Assembly: GCA_905250125.1 (NCBI GenBank)
Contig: CAJNOL010000443.1
Span: 62,001 to 126,000, forward strand
DNA length: 64,000 bases
Source of the DNA: Rotaria sordida
Taxonomy: Eukaryota > Rotifera > Eurotatoria > Philodinida > Philodinidae
Reading direction: 5' to 3'
The notes under the pieces are model-generated. The model was given only the letters and a program-made list of their open reading frames with translations, did no database searches and was not told the origin of the DNA. Positions within the stretch are counted from its first letter, which is position 1, and every line of letters starts with the position of its first letter. Positions 54,351 to 64,000 of this stretch are shown in pieces. Made by a program: the position numbers and the translations under genes.

Positions 54351-55156
54351 CTCGATTTTCAATAAAAAAAAAAAAAAAAAACTTTGCAAATCGAATTTCA
54401 TTTGAATAAAAAATCATTTTTTTGAAATGATATTACACAAAAAAAAGCAACTAATTAAACTAATTGTGATAGGATTATCTTAAATGGAATTTAAAAAGAT
54501 AATAAATAGAGTAATCTTTGTTAGTGTTACCTGTAAATGATTATTTTTCAATAATGACATCAATTAACTTAATGGTTTTTTTTTCTCATTATTATAAACC
54601 TACTAGCGAGAATCCGTGCATACTACACGAACGCTTTTTTCCTGGAAAGTTTCACGTCTGTCCTTTAGCCTTGATTCGGTAATAGACAATCAGACAGTTA
54701 CCATTATATATAGAGAGAGACCTTATACCCTTATACCTTCGTAGTCTTACCTCTTATAGTCTTATTCCGTTCTTTCCTTATCCCTTCTATCCCATGCAGT
54801 CTTATCTACTTATCTCCTTATACTCTTTTAGTTTTATCCCTTATACCTCTGTAGCCTTAGTCTCTTATCCTCCATCCCTTATAGCCCTTGAGGACCTTTG
54901 AGCACTCCTATATAATAGACCTTGACGGTCTATGGTACCTCCATATAATAGCTCCTGAGGACCTATGAATTCCCTATATAGTAGCCCTTGATGCCCTCCG
55001 TTTATAGCCTTATTTAACCCTTGACCCGGCACAGACACACACACTGAAACAATATTTATATATATAGATATAGATAGATAGGAGTAGAAAAATTGTTTAT
55101 TAGTTTAAAAAAAAGAGAAAGAAGAAGAAATACATAATTTTTTTGAGAAAAATCTT
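54351..55156. other. Intergenic region with pyrimidine-rich repetitive tract
   Basis: Opens with a poly-A run near 54364-54382. It then holds the CTTAT-rich and CCTTGAGGAC-type repeats (54712-55010) between the GPCR and the 6-phosphogluconolactonase terminus. No gene. Confidence 0.6.
54712..55010. repeat. Low-complexity CTTATAC/CCTTAT tract followed by ~45 bp imperfect repeats
   Basis: The first half repeats words such as CCTTATACC, CTTATAGTC and CTTATCTCC about every 15-25 bp. The second half has imperfect units like CCTATATAATAGACCTTGA, CATATAATAGCTCCTGAGG and CTATATAGTAGCCCTTGA at ~45-50 bp spacing. Confidence 0.6.
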
Positions 55157-55933
55157 TTAAATGATTTCTAATTTTGATGCAGCTGCTTTATCAAGATACC
55201 AAATAAGATTTTCAAGTTGACCAATTGGATATGTTCGATTTTTATCTTCTATTATTTGTTTAACAACAGTTGATTTAGTTTCACCAGTGATAACAGCAAT
55301 TTTATATTTTGCTTCATTTATTGTATTTAATGTTAATGTAACACGTTCAGGTGGAGGTTTTGGAGAATCTTTAACATATGTTACTAATCCATTGTTTATA
55401 TTTAAAACAGGATGATTAGGAAAAAGACTTGCTGTATGACCATCAGGTCCCATACCAAGAAGAACTATATCAAATGACTAAAATATTAAAATAAAAAACA
55501 AAAAAAATAATTTTATTAATGATAAAGAAAAGTTATTAACATTATCTGGTTGAATAAATAGTTGTTGTAATTTATTTTGATAATCTAATGCGCATTCTTC
55601 AACAGATTTCAATGTTGGATCAATTTTAATAATATTTTTTTCAGTAATTGGTAATTGTCGAAATAATTTCGATTGATAATTTCCATAAGTTGATTCATCT
55701 GATGTAAATGGAACAAATCTTTCATCAAGAAAAAAAAATCGAATACGAGACCAAGGAAATTGAAGATAAGGAACAATTGATACTAATAAATCAATTAAAG
55801 ATCCACCAGATAAACCAATTGTTATTAATTGTTTTTCATTCATCATTTTTAAAACAATTTCTTCAAGATAATAACCAACTTTTTCTGATAATAATTTATT
55901 ATCATCACAGATATTTACATTTGATGATGACAT
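55157..55933 (-). CDS. PGLS: 6-phosphogluconolactonase
   Basis: Hydrolyses 6-phosphogluconolactone to 6-phosphogluconate, the second step of the oxidative pentose phosphate pathway, in the cytosol. Exons 55541-55933 and 55157-55477, joined in phase 0 across a 63 bp intron, give 237 residues, slightly shorter than the human enzyme. Diagnostic stretches are GLSGGSL (residues about 42-48), RFFFLDERFVP, STYGNYQSKLF and GMGPDGHTASLFPNHP, the last containing the family's catalytic histidine. The end is WYLDKAAASKL. It heads a run of minus-strand metabolic genes, but each has its own gap of about 1 kb, so they are not an operon. Confidence 0.93.
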
Positions 55934-56905
55934 TTCCTTTATAAATATCTAAAATTATTATTCAAATAATAAATAATATATACAGATTTAAATAATAAAA
56001 ATACTTTATTCACAATATTTAATAGAATAATAATAAACAAAGAAAATAAATAAATAAATTGATTTCTATTCATCAAATCTAAATATAATTTATTTTAAAA
56101 AACAACCATTCATATTGACAAATAATATATAACTATAAAAAGTTGAAAAATCTACAAATATGAAAGATTTTTGGTGAAAAACATTCAAATTTTTATATAA
56201 TTTAACTGTTTTTTTTTTGAAAAATAATTCTACTCGACTCTCAAGCAAAATGTATGTTAATCGAACTGAAATTTTTTCGATCAATAGTAGAAATTGTTTA
56301 GGAATGTCTACTATTTAACTCATTGAATATATCATCTATAAATTGAATTTACCAACCTTTACAAAAAAGGTCTAGTTGGAAAAAAGAAACACGAATTTTC
56401 GAGGATACTTCAAGGATATTCAGATTTTTCGATTCAAACGGAATAAGATAAATAGAAAGAAAAAAAAAAGTCTAGTCATCTGAAATAATGTCAAATATGT
56501 TTAGAAAAAGTTTTCTGCTCTCTCAAACTTATGACAACTAAGACATCTAGCCGATAAAAACAGTCGGTTATAGTTCTTGTCAGCCGAATATCTTCAAAAT
56601 GAAAGCATTCGGGATTTTTGACTATAGAACAAATAATTCAAGAAAAATATACTCAAAAAATGAAGAGTTTTTTTCACGAGTTGTTCTCCATAAAGGTGAG
56701 AAAGTCGCCTGAAAATAACTTATGTATTTCTATTTCGAAAAATAGAAAAATAATTAAGAATAAAATTTTTAATTAAAATCGAAATAAAAGAATAAAATTT
56801 GAAAGTTTTGTCATGTTATTTATTATATTGGAAAGAGATCTGAAAAACACAGCAGTAAAACAGAAAAACCAAATTTTGACAATGTTATATGAATGATAAA
56901 ATAAA
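55934..56905. other. Intergenic, no gene recognised
   Basis: About 970 bp of very AT-rich sequence between two minus-strand genes. It must contain the PGLS promoter. I saw no repeat or motif worth naming. Confidence 0.55.
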
Positions 56906-58005
56906 TCAAGTTGAAATTGTTTGAAAAAGAATTGTTCTTAATTTTCGATAACAATCTAATCTTACTTTAGCATAATTAAGATAATCAAAATCAATTTGTG
57001 ATAAACCTGATTGAACTAAAGCCCAAAGTCCCCACATTAAATGTGCAAGTGCTGAAAATTTATCAATTATATAACATAAATCATCATTTATTATTTGTTT
57101 ATTCATTTGACGTTCGTCAAAATATATTTTTAACCATCGTTTTTGTTCATCATGTGTTGGATATAAATTAAAATCAGCATCATCAACACCAGCATATTCA
57201 ACAAAATGATTTGCAATATCAAATAAATAATAATTTAAACGTGTATATTCAAAATCAATAAATGATATTGTTTCACTTTTTTTATCATAAATTATATTTT
57301 TAACAAGTAAATCATTATGACAATAAACAAGATCTTTACCTAATTCACCATTTGGAACAAGTTTAGGAAGTATAACTTCTTCAATTGTATCAATATCTGA
57401 TATTATACTTGAAATTTCTGAATAAAAAACAAAATTCAATTTGTTTGTTTTTTTTCATTTATTCATTTAAAATAAAATAAATGTCAACCTTTTTTTTGTT
57501 CTTCATTTTCACTGATTAATTCAATAAATCTTCGTATAAGTGATATAATATAAGGTTTTTCATATTTCTCAACTGGTATAGAATGAAATTGTGCAAGTTT
57601 AATAGCAATTAATTTCGATATATTTTCTTTTGTTACATCTTCTCTTGAACATGCTTCACCTCTTGTAAATTCATAAATAATTCCATTATTAAATTGTATA
57701 AGAACATGTTGTGATAAAACTCCATATTGAGATAATTTAACCATTGCATTGATTTCTGATTGGCGATCAATAAATAATTCTGTATGTGCACCAAATAATT
57801 TAATAATTAAACCATTTGATTGATCATCAAATGTTCGATTATCAAAAATAGCTAAAATAGCATTTGTTATACCTTCAGTAAATGGAACTAAACGAGTATT
57901 TGACGAATTCCAATCAGGTCGAATTTCATTTATTACTTCATAAATTTCATTTGAAATATTTGATAATGATAATGTTACATTCTTAACTATTGGATATGAA
58001 TACAT
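56906..58005 (-). CDS. Ethanolamine kinase (choline/ethanolamine kinase family)
   Basis: Phosphorylates ethanolamine with ATP, the first step of the CDP-ethanolamine route to phosphatidylethanolamine. Exons 57489-58005 and 56906-57417, with a 71 bp intron at phase 1, give 342 residues. The kinase signatures are YCHNDLLVKNIIYD (Brenner motif, catalytic Asp) and ISFIDFEYTRLNYYLFDIANHFVEYAG (choline kinase motif with the metal-binding Asp). NAILAIF, GLIIKLFG and RQSEINAM fit the N-lobe. The NHFVEYAGVDDADF and YLNYAKVRL stretches favour ethanolamine kinase (ETNK1/2) over choline kinase, though substrate choice cannot be settled by eye. Confidence 0.9.
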
Positions 58006-59003
58006 CTTAAAATAAATTCATTTTTTATAAACATATTTTATATTAATCATTGATGGATTTATTCTTCTTTCATTGAGAAAGATCTCTTTAACTTTCATCT
58101 TGATTATATTCAATAATCAATAGATATTTGAATATTTTTCGATAAATATTTATTCTCAAAGATAAATTCTATAATTTTCCTCAAAAATCCTCTCATCAAC
58201 ATATTGTTGATATAGACGATTTAACTACTGATGTACATGAAAAAAAACCAGATGTTCCATTTGTTTCGTCCTATTAGAAATAAACAATTAGATATTATTT
58301 TCAAAAAAAATGTTCTTTATCTATTCATTGATTAATATGAAGATAGTTAAGAAAATAAAATATTATCTAAAATCTAAATAATGATAAAAATATTTTTCAA
58401 ATAAATAATTCAATAGAAATAAAATAATCGATTTCTATACTATAACTGATTCGATTTAAAATGATAATCATTAGAAATGATATACCTACTATAGAATATT
58501 TTTTTGTTTTTTTTGCAATAAATATCTTCCTAATTGATCCTACCCAAAAACTAATAGGCATTTTTTCATAAATTTTAATCAATTATTTCTTTTTTTAGAA
58601 AGACATTAATTCAAGAATAAATAGAATATCGTCAAAGTAATATTTACAGAAGATGAAAGTAAATATTTAATTATTCGTTTGATTATAGACCAACGAAGAT
58701 GTTAATTATCAAATCAGTCGTAGTATAGGAGCATAATAATTCAAACTTGGAAATATTTGAAGTTAAAAAAAAAGAGGGATCTGATTAAGAGCCTTCATAG
58801 ATGCACTCATTTGTCAATAATCTGTAGTTAGTTAAATTGTCTCGTTCTTATCTAGAAAATTTTTCTAATAAAAGAAATTTATTTAATTGAAATAAAATAT
58901 TTGAATGTATCAAACTATAAAAATAATCTCTTATAAATAAGTAATTTCTAAAATAAATAAAAAAATGAAAATGATTTGTATAACCTTGAGTTTTATTGTT
59001 ATT
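58006..59003. other. Intergenic, no gene recognised
   Basis: About 1 kb of AT-rich sequence between two minus-strand genes, without identifiable repeats. Confidence 0.55.
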
Positions 59004-59871
59004 TCATTTAAGTGCAAGAACAAAAATTCTTATAGGTAAAAGTTCTCTAACAACTTTTTTTAATTTTGAAGATTGATCTTTAACAAGAATAAAACCAGCT
59101 CGATGAGCAATATCATAAAATTGTTCTCCACTTCTAACATAATATTGATCATCTGGATCAAATTCAGGTTCTTGACCATTTCCAACACAATTATCTTTTA
59201 TAACAATTAAACCATTTTTTTTTAATGTTAATTTTAATTTACGTAAAAGAGAAACAAGATCATCACCATCTAAATATCCTAATACCCCTTTAATAAATAA
59301 AAAAAATAAAAAAAAAATTGATTAAAATAAAAAATTTAAAAATAATTTTACATTGTGCCCATATAAGATCATATTTTGGAAATTTATTTAATTCAAGGTC
59401 ACCAATTGAACAAACAAATGATTGATCAATTTTATTTTCATCATTTTCAAATAAAGTTCGAGTTTGTTGACAATATTCTTCCAATAAATCATTTATATCA
59501 ATATGTTCAAAATAATTAGATAATAAATTTTTTGTTACTCGACCAATTCCACAACCAAGTTCAAGACAATGTGATGAACCTAATTTACCATTATATTGCT
59601 AAAACAAATATTTAATAAAAACAAAAATTTAAAAAAAAAAACATTTTTTTTTTGTTTTCATATTAAATCAAACTTTAAAAAGTGATTGAAGTAATTGATT
59701 AGACTCTTGAATATCTGCATCATGTACTTGTGTATAACCACCTAACATTGTATCAAAAGTTTTTGGTCGAGATGAATAATAATTTCGTGTTACTCGTTGT
59801 CTTTCTTTAGCATCTTCATATTCACCTTCCATACGTTCATTCATTTCTGAACTTTCTTTCTTTTTAGACAT
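59004..59871 (-). CDS. N-terminal Xaa-Pro-Lys N-methyltransferase 1-like
   Basis: SAM-dependent enzyme of the METTL11A/NTMT1 family, which methylates the alpha-amino group of proteins exposing X-Pro-Lys. Three exons run from ATG at 59869-59871 (exon 1 is 59674-59871) to TGA at 59004-59006, with phases 0 and 1. Residues 37-48 read KTFDTMLGGYTQV, the family's substrate-site signature. CLELGCGIGRVTKNLL is the SAM-binding motif I, YDLIWAQWVLGYL the post-motif region, and GLIVIKDN the fourth strand. The N-terminal 30 residues are a charged extension (KKKESSEMNERMEGEYEDAKER) not found in the short human enzyme. Family call firm; substrate is inference. Confidence 0.9.
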
Positions 59872-61113
59872 TTTTGTTTTATTTATATTTATAAAAAAAA
59901 CGATTATATCGGCCTGAAATCAGCCAAAGAGAAATAGTCATTCTATTGGTCAATCTATTCACCAATAGATATTCTACTATTTCTAATTAATTCATCAGTA
60001 AAGAGACACAAAAAATATAAATTTTGGAAATGGCTCTCTTAGTAACCTTCATTTAAAATGAATCAATTTTTATACGGAATATTTTTCTGATATCTGATAA
60101 TTAAAATTCTTGTTCAATAAGATTGTCTTCTATTAGAAAGAAAAAACAAAAAGTTCAAATAAGAACGAGAGTAGTATCACTATTTGAAAAATGAAAATAA
60201 ATGAGTTATGTTATTTCTATTGCAACTATATTTTCTCTTGGAATCTTATTTGCTTCAGAGACCCAAACGAATCGAGGTTTTCGGATTCGGTTCGGTTCAG
60301 TTCAAATCGTACCTACTCGAAAAATCTTATAATTATGCTGAACAAGTCCAATAAAATCGTAACTTATAAGTCTACTGTCTATTAGACGACAAAGGAAGAA
60401 AAAAAAATAGTCCACTATGCATTAGCTTCCGATCGGTTGACCGATCGTCACGATAAACAACGAATCTTATTTATAACAATGTTCCGTTCGGTTCGACTCG
60501 AGTTTCAAAAACTCGATTCGGGTTTGGCCTCTGATTTGCTTTAAACACGATAGAACTTGACGGATAAGAGTTAGACTGTATCGACACCAATCCCAGTCTC
60601 GAAGAAAATCGTTCAGTAGTCGTGTTGATATTTGTCTTACTATAATATATGAATTTGGGAGAGTTTTTGGTGGTTGTCACTTTTCGGTGTTACCTTTTTG
60701 ATGGAAGAGTGGAGAAGTTGTTTCGTTGGTAAAGGGCTCTCGAAATGTTTCATAGATTATTCATCTTTGATTTCCTGATTTGGAGTATAGGAATCAATCG
60801 GCTTCTCTCTAAGCGTTTTTTTGTGGGAATAAGTGTTTGTGTTACTTTCTGTTTTGGTGAAGAGAAAAGAAATTGGATTTAAGAATTGTTTTTTGAAACT
60901 TTGACTTTGGGGTGTTAAATAATTCTGTACTGGTTTTGTGTTGTATTGAAAAGGTTTTGATATTATTATAGTTGTTGGGTAAAGTAGCCTCGTGTGTTTT
61001 AGGCTGTTTAAGATATATTCTACTTATCTTACGATTGGTGAAAGATTTCGATTAATTGTATCAGTTATTCGGCTAGCTAGCTTCACCTGGAAAATTTCAA
61101 TAAACTAATTATA

Positions 61114-61519
61114 GATTGACACACAGAATTTTGATTCCTATAGAAAAATTTGAAAATCAATGTTGAAATGTAAGATCTTTAGCTGAAATCGAAAAATTTC
61201 GCCTGCTCTTTTCTTTCCAGAGAATCCTGATGGATGATGTGTGTTTTAATTAGTTGAATTTTGATTTGACACCATTCATATCATTTTTGTAAAGATATAC
61301 CAAAATAAAATTCTGTGGAAAGACTATCAAAATATAAAAACAATTTAAAGATTTAAATAAGTGAATAACTTGAAATAATTAAAAAAGAAAATCCAATGTC
61401 AGCTTTTTCTAAAAAAAAAAAGGAAAAGAGCAGGCGACATTTTTCTATTTCAATTAAAGATCTTATCTTTCAACAATGATTTTCAAATTTGTTTATAAAA
61501 ATCAAAACTCTGTCTATCC
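61114..61519. mobile_element. MITE-like element with ~110 bp terminal inverted repeats
   Basis: The left arm, about 61114-61225, contains ACACAGAATTTTGAT, AATTTGAAAATCAATGTTGA and TCGCCTGCTCTTTTC. The right arm, about 61411-61519, is its reverse complement (GAAAAGAGCAGGCGA, TCAACAATGATTTTCAAATT, ATCAAAACTCTGT). The spacer is about 185 bp. No coding capacity. Confidence 0.75.
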
Positions 61520-61887
61520 AAAAACAGAAATTGTTTGGATGAAGTCCAGTCAATAGTGACATCAAACGAAAAAAATTTTAGGAAGGGATTTTTGGAATAC
61601 CCTCTATATTCAATTGATATGAACATTAACTAAATGAGGTTAGGCCTGTTTTTCATTGAACAAATTTTCTTTTATCAAATAAAAACATGTGAATAATTAT
61701 TGCTTCTTTTTTAGTGGATAATTTTTTCATGATAATACACGACTGATCTGAACACATTTGCATAATTATATATTCCTCTGTAATATATAAGACCCTTTAG
61801 GAAATACTTTTAATTGAAACGAAAGAGTTCGTTTATAATTATTCTTCGTATTCAAACTAAAAATTTCTTAACGAGAAAAATCAATTT

Positions 61888-62047
61888 TCATCTATTCGTT
61901 TAGTTGGTGCTCAACTGGTAAGATTACAGCTGGCATTTTCCCTCATAAAAAGTGTGTCTACCGTGTGATATTATAACATCACACAGTGCAACACTTTTCG
62001 TGGAAGAGGGGGGGGGGGGGGGAAGGCGACACCAGCTAAACGAATAC
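61888..62047. mobile_element. ~160 bp nested hairpin element with a G15 run
   Basis: The outer arms are TATTCGTTTAGTTGGTGCTC and, at the far end, GACACCAGCTAAACGAATAC. Inside, AAAAAGTGTG pairs with ACACTTTTCG, and CGTGTGATATTATAACATCACAC is a near-perfect small palindrome at the centre. A run of 15 G at 62008-62022 sits near the right end. This is probably a short MITE. Confidence 0.7.
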
Positions 62048-62414
62048 CCTTCAAACAAGTTTTTTCTTCTTTTTCAGGAGTTAATATTTTAAAGAATTTA
62101 TTGAATATTGGTTAAAGAATTCTTGAGAAGAGGTCGCTATCAAATAAATATTTGATCATCTATTTAAATGAGCAAAGAGACTATTAAATTTTATTCTTAT
62201 TGTCGTCATGTTGTTTTACTCATAGTAGTGTATGCCATAAAATAGGAGTGAAGATAATCGATAGACGCTAAAACGTTCTAGTACTACTGGTTTTTTTATT
62301 GATTTTATTTCTAATGGTCTTTTATAAACCAATTAAAATGGTAAAAAACATAGTCAGAGAGGACATATCTTAACATATGAAAGAGAAATGAAAAAAAAAT
62401 TGGAACTTTTTTAA

Positions 62415-63952
62415 TTGAATTTGAAAATTGAAATAAAAATGACAAGTACTGGACAATATCCTGAGCCATGGAAAGGTACAGCAGCAACATTATTCAATCC
62501 ATATTTAAATATAAATGAACTATCAAATCCAATTCGTCAACAATCTGTTCGTACACGTGTATTAACACCAACTCGACATTCTCGAGCTCCACCAGAAAGT
62601 CTTGTTGAAACAGGAAATCTAAAAGTAACAACATCAGAATCAGTGAAAAGACCAAAATCTAAACGATTTCCAAGTCAAAATGCAGCTGAGGAAGTTTCTA
62701 TTTATGTTCAACAAATGATTCATAATCAATTTTGTGGTCGAAGTGGAACACCAGGTGATTTAAGATATGATGATCAACAATTAAGACGTACATTAAATAC
62801 ACCAAATAGTAGAATTACAATTAAAAAAAGAATTTCATCGAGCAAACAACGATCACGAGGTTAGACTTTTACTTATAGAATTAAAAAAAAAAACAAGAAA
62901 ATTTTTATAATGTTTTTTTGTTATTTGTGATTAGTATCTGAATATCCATTAGATGATTTTTTTACTACAGCTGATGAACAAATATCACGTATGACATCAA
63001 TGATGCCTGGTCGAGAATCAAGTTTTAGTGAAAATAATATTCCATCTGGAGATAGGTTTGTTTTTTTCTTTTATATTAAAATAAAATAAAAAAGAGAAAA
63101 TCTCGATAAAATATTTTGTAATTAATCTCTAGTCCTATGCATAGATCGAATAATGGTGAACGTTTAACATTGGCAGATATGTGTAATGTAGCTTCTAATG
63201 TAGGAGATAAAATGAGTCAGAGTAAAGAAAAGGTATTCATTTCAAATAATGTGTGACTAACTTAATACACCGTTTGATTGAATACACTTTATTTTATGCC
63301 TTTGTTTTTCTTTTTTATTTAAATTAAATTAAATTAAATTAAATTAAATTAAATTAATTAGGTTGGTCTTGAAGCAATACGTGGTTTTCGATTACCATCT
63401 GCTCGATTAACTTATGAACCATATGAATATCATCCAATTGAAGCACCAATTCTACTTGGTCAACAACATATTCCTACGTACTTTTTATTTTATTTAAATT
63501 TAGAAAAAAAAAAAAACTCAATATGAAATTTTTCGTTTTTTATTATTTAAAGTGATAGAATTCGATTAAATGATATTCTAACAGATGATAATTATTCAAA
63601 TGCACCAATGATTGAAATAGTTAATAATGATATTATTGATGATAAATCATCACGAATTAGTCGTACTCATTTAAAATCAAGTACAACAACACAATCAAAA
63701 ATAAATGAATTTAAAGATTGGAGAGGAAAAATTAGTCAAGCCAATTTACCTGAGTATTTTATTTCTATCTAAATCTTTTATTTAAAAGATTTTTTTTTAT
63801 TTTTAAGTGTTCGAAACCGATTAAGACGACAATATTCAGCATCAGTTATATCTCCTCAACGACCTTGTACAGCTGCAAGTAATTTTTCAAAATCTCGACC
63901 TGAATCATCTGGTGGTCTACTTATTAATGATTCTCAAAAAGAAGAAGTTTAA
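62415..63952 (+). CDS. Unknown six-exon protein, basic and low-complexity
   Basis: Not recognised. Exons are 62415-62859, 62935-63055, 63133-63231, 63362-63477, 63553-63753 and 63808-63952; every joint is GT-AG and in phase (1, 2, 0, 2, 2). The protein is about 375 residues. ATG at 62439 (MTSTGQYPEPWKG) is an equally good start. The chain is rich in Ser, Arg, Asn, Pro and Thr and poor in hydrophobic segments, so it is probably largely disordered. The most structured-looking parts are WKGTAATLFNPYLNINEL near the start and GLEAIRGFRLPSARLTYEPY in exon 4. The middle has EEVSIYVQQMIHNQF. No signal peptide, membrane segment or catalytic motif. Six correctly phased exons argue for a real gene. The stop at 63950-63952 is close to the window end, so no 3' context is seen. 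Confidence 0.75.
63317..63360 (+). repeat. (AAATT)n microsatellite just before an acceptor
   Basis: About eight AAATT units immediately upstream of the TTAG acceptor of exon 4 of the unknown gene, in place of a usual polypyrimidine tract. Confidence 0.8.
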
Positions 63953-64000
63953 AATCATTAACTTTTTTTTTTTGCTTTTTTTATATTTAAATATTTAAAT

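Larger units (their letters stand above)
59872..62414. other. Intergenic region with two MITE-like inverted repeats
   Basis: No gene recognised between divergent genes. It contains a GGTTCGGTTC/CGATTCGGGTTTGG-type dispersed patch (about 60255-60540), the inverted repeat 61114-61519 and the hairpin element 61888-62047. Confidence 0.6.

Overview
This 64 kb window looks like nuclear DNA of a small invertebrate, most likely a bdelloid rotifer. It is AT-rich. Most introns are 54-70 bp GT-AG introns, with a few of 0.4-2.3 kb. Genes lie on both strands in ordinary animal arrangement, and the gene content (animal housekeeping enzymes, an orphan rhodopsin-type receptor, Ly6-like, phytanoyl-CoA dioxygenase, TIR/SAM and P-loop GTPase genes) fits that group. 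The species assignment is inference from gene style and content. I could run no search, so gene models were built by hand from reading frames and splice-site phase.

Layout. 0-4.4 kb: the C-terminal half of an ENTPD5/6-type nucleoside diphosphatase (+), a broken DsbA/FrnE-like thioredoxin-fold gene (+), and cytoplasmic tryptophanyl-tRNA synthetase (-). 4.4-8.5 kb: gene-free, with a ~69 bp satellite array split by a 363 bp foldback. 8.6-13.2 kb: an ATRX-type SNF2 helicase (-) with a very short N-terminus. 15.9-17.0 kb: a phytanoyl-CoA dioxygenase (+), just downstream of a 10-N assembly gap in a tandem repeat. 20.8-27.5 kb: two paralogous GTPase genes, head to head, one fused to a LIM zinc domain (-) and one to a ubiquitin-like domain (+). 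29.5-30.5 kb: a membrane-anchored VOC/glyoxalase protein (-). 32.7-34.1 kb: a second phytanoyl-CoA dioxygenase (-). 34.5-38 kb: repeat-rich, with a 1.3 kb terminal-inverted-repeat element and a 0.5 kb foldback. 38.7-39.2 kb: a Ly6/uPAR-like GPI-anchored protein (+). 42.1-45.0 kb: a protein with helical (ARM-like), TIR and SAM regions and a CaaX end (+). 48.5-49.3 kb: a single-exon cation-efflux/TMEM163-like protein (-). 53.3-54.4 kb: a GPCR (+). 55.2-59.9 kb: a minus-strand run of metabolic genes (6-phosphogluconolactonase, ethanolamine kinase, N-terminal methyltransferase NTMT1). 62.4-64.0 kb: a six-exon gene of unknown function (+).

The most interesting items are the LIM-GTPase/Ubl-GTPase pair and the ARM-TIR-SAM-CaaX protein. 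The latter uses SARM1-type parts in a different order and keeps the glutamate that aligns with the SARM1 NADase residue. Both resemble innate-immunity or cell-death modules, but that role is inference. The long gene-poor stretches hold many foldback or TIR elements and no recognisable transposase or reverse transcriptase.
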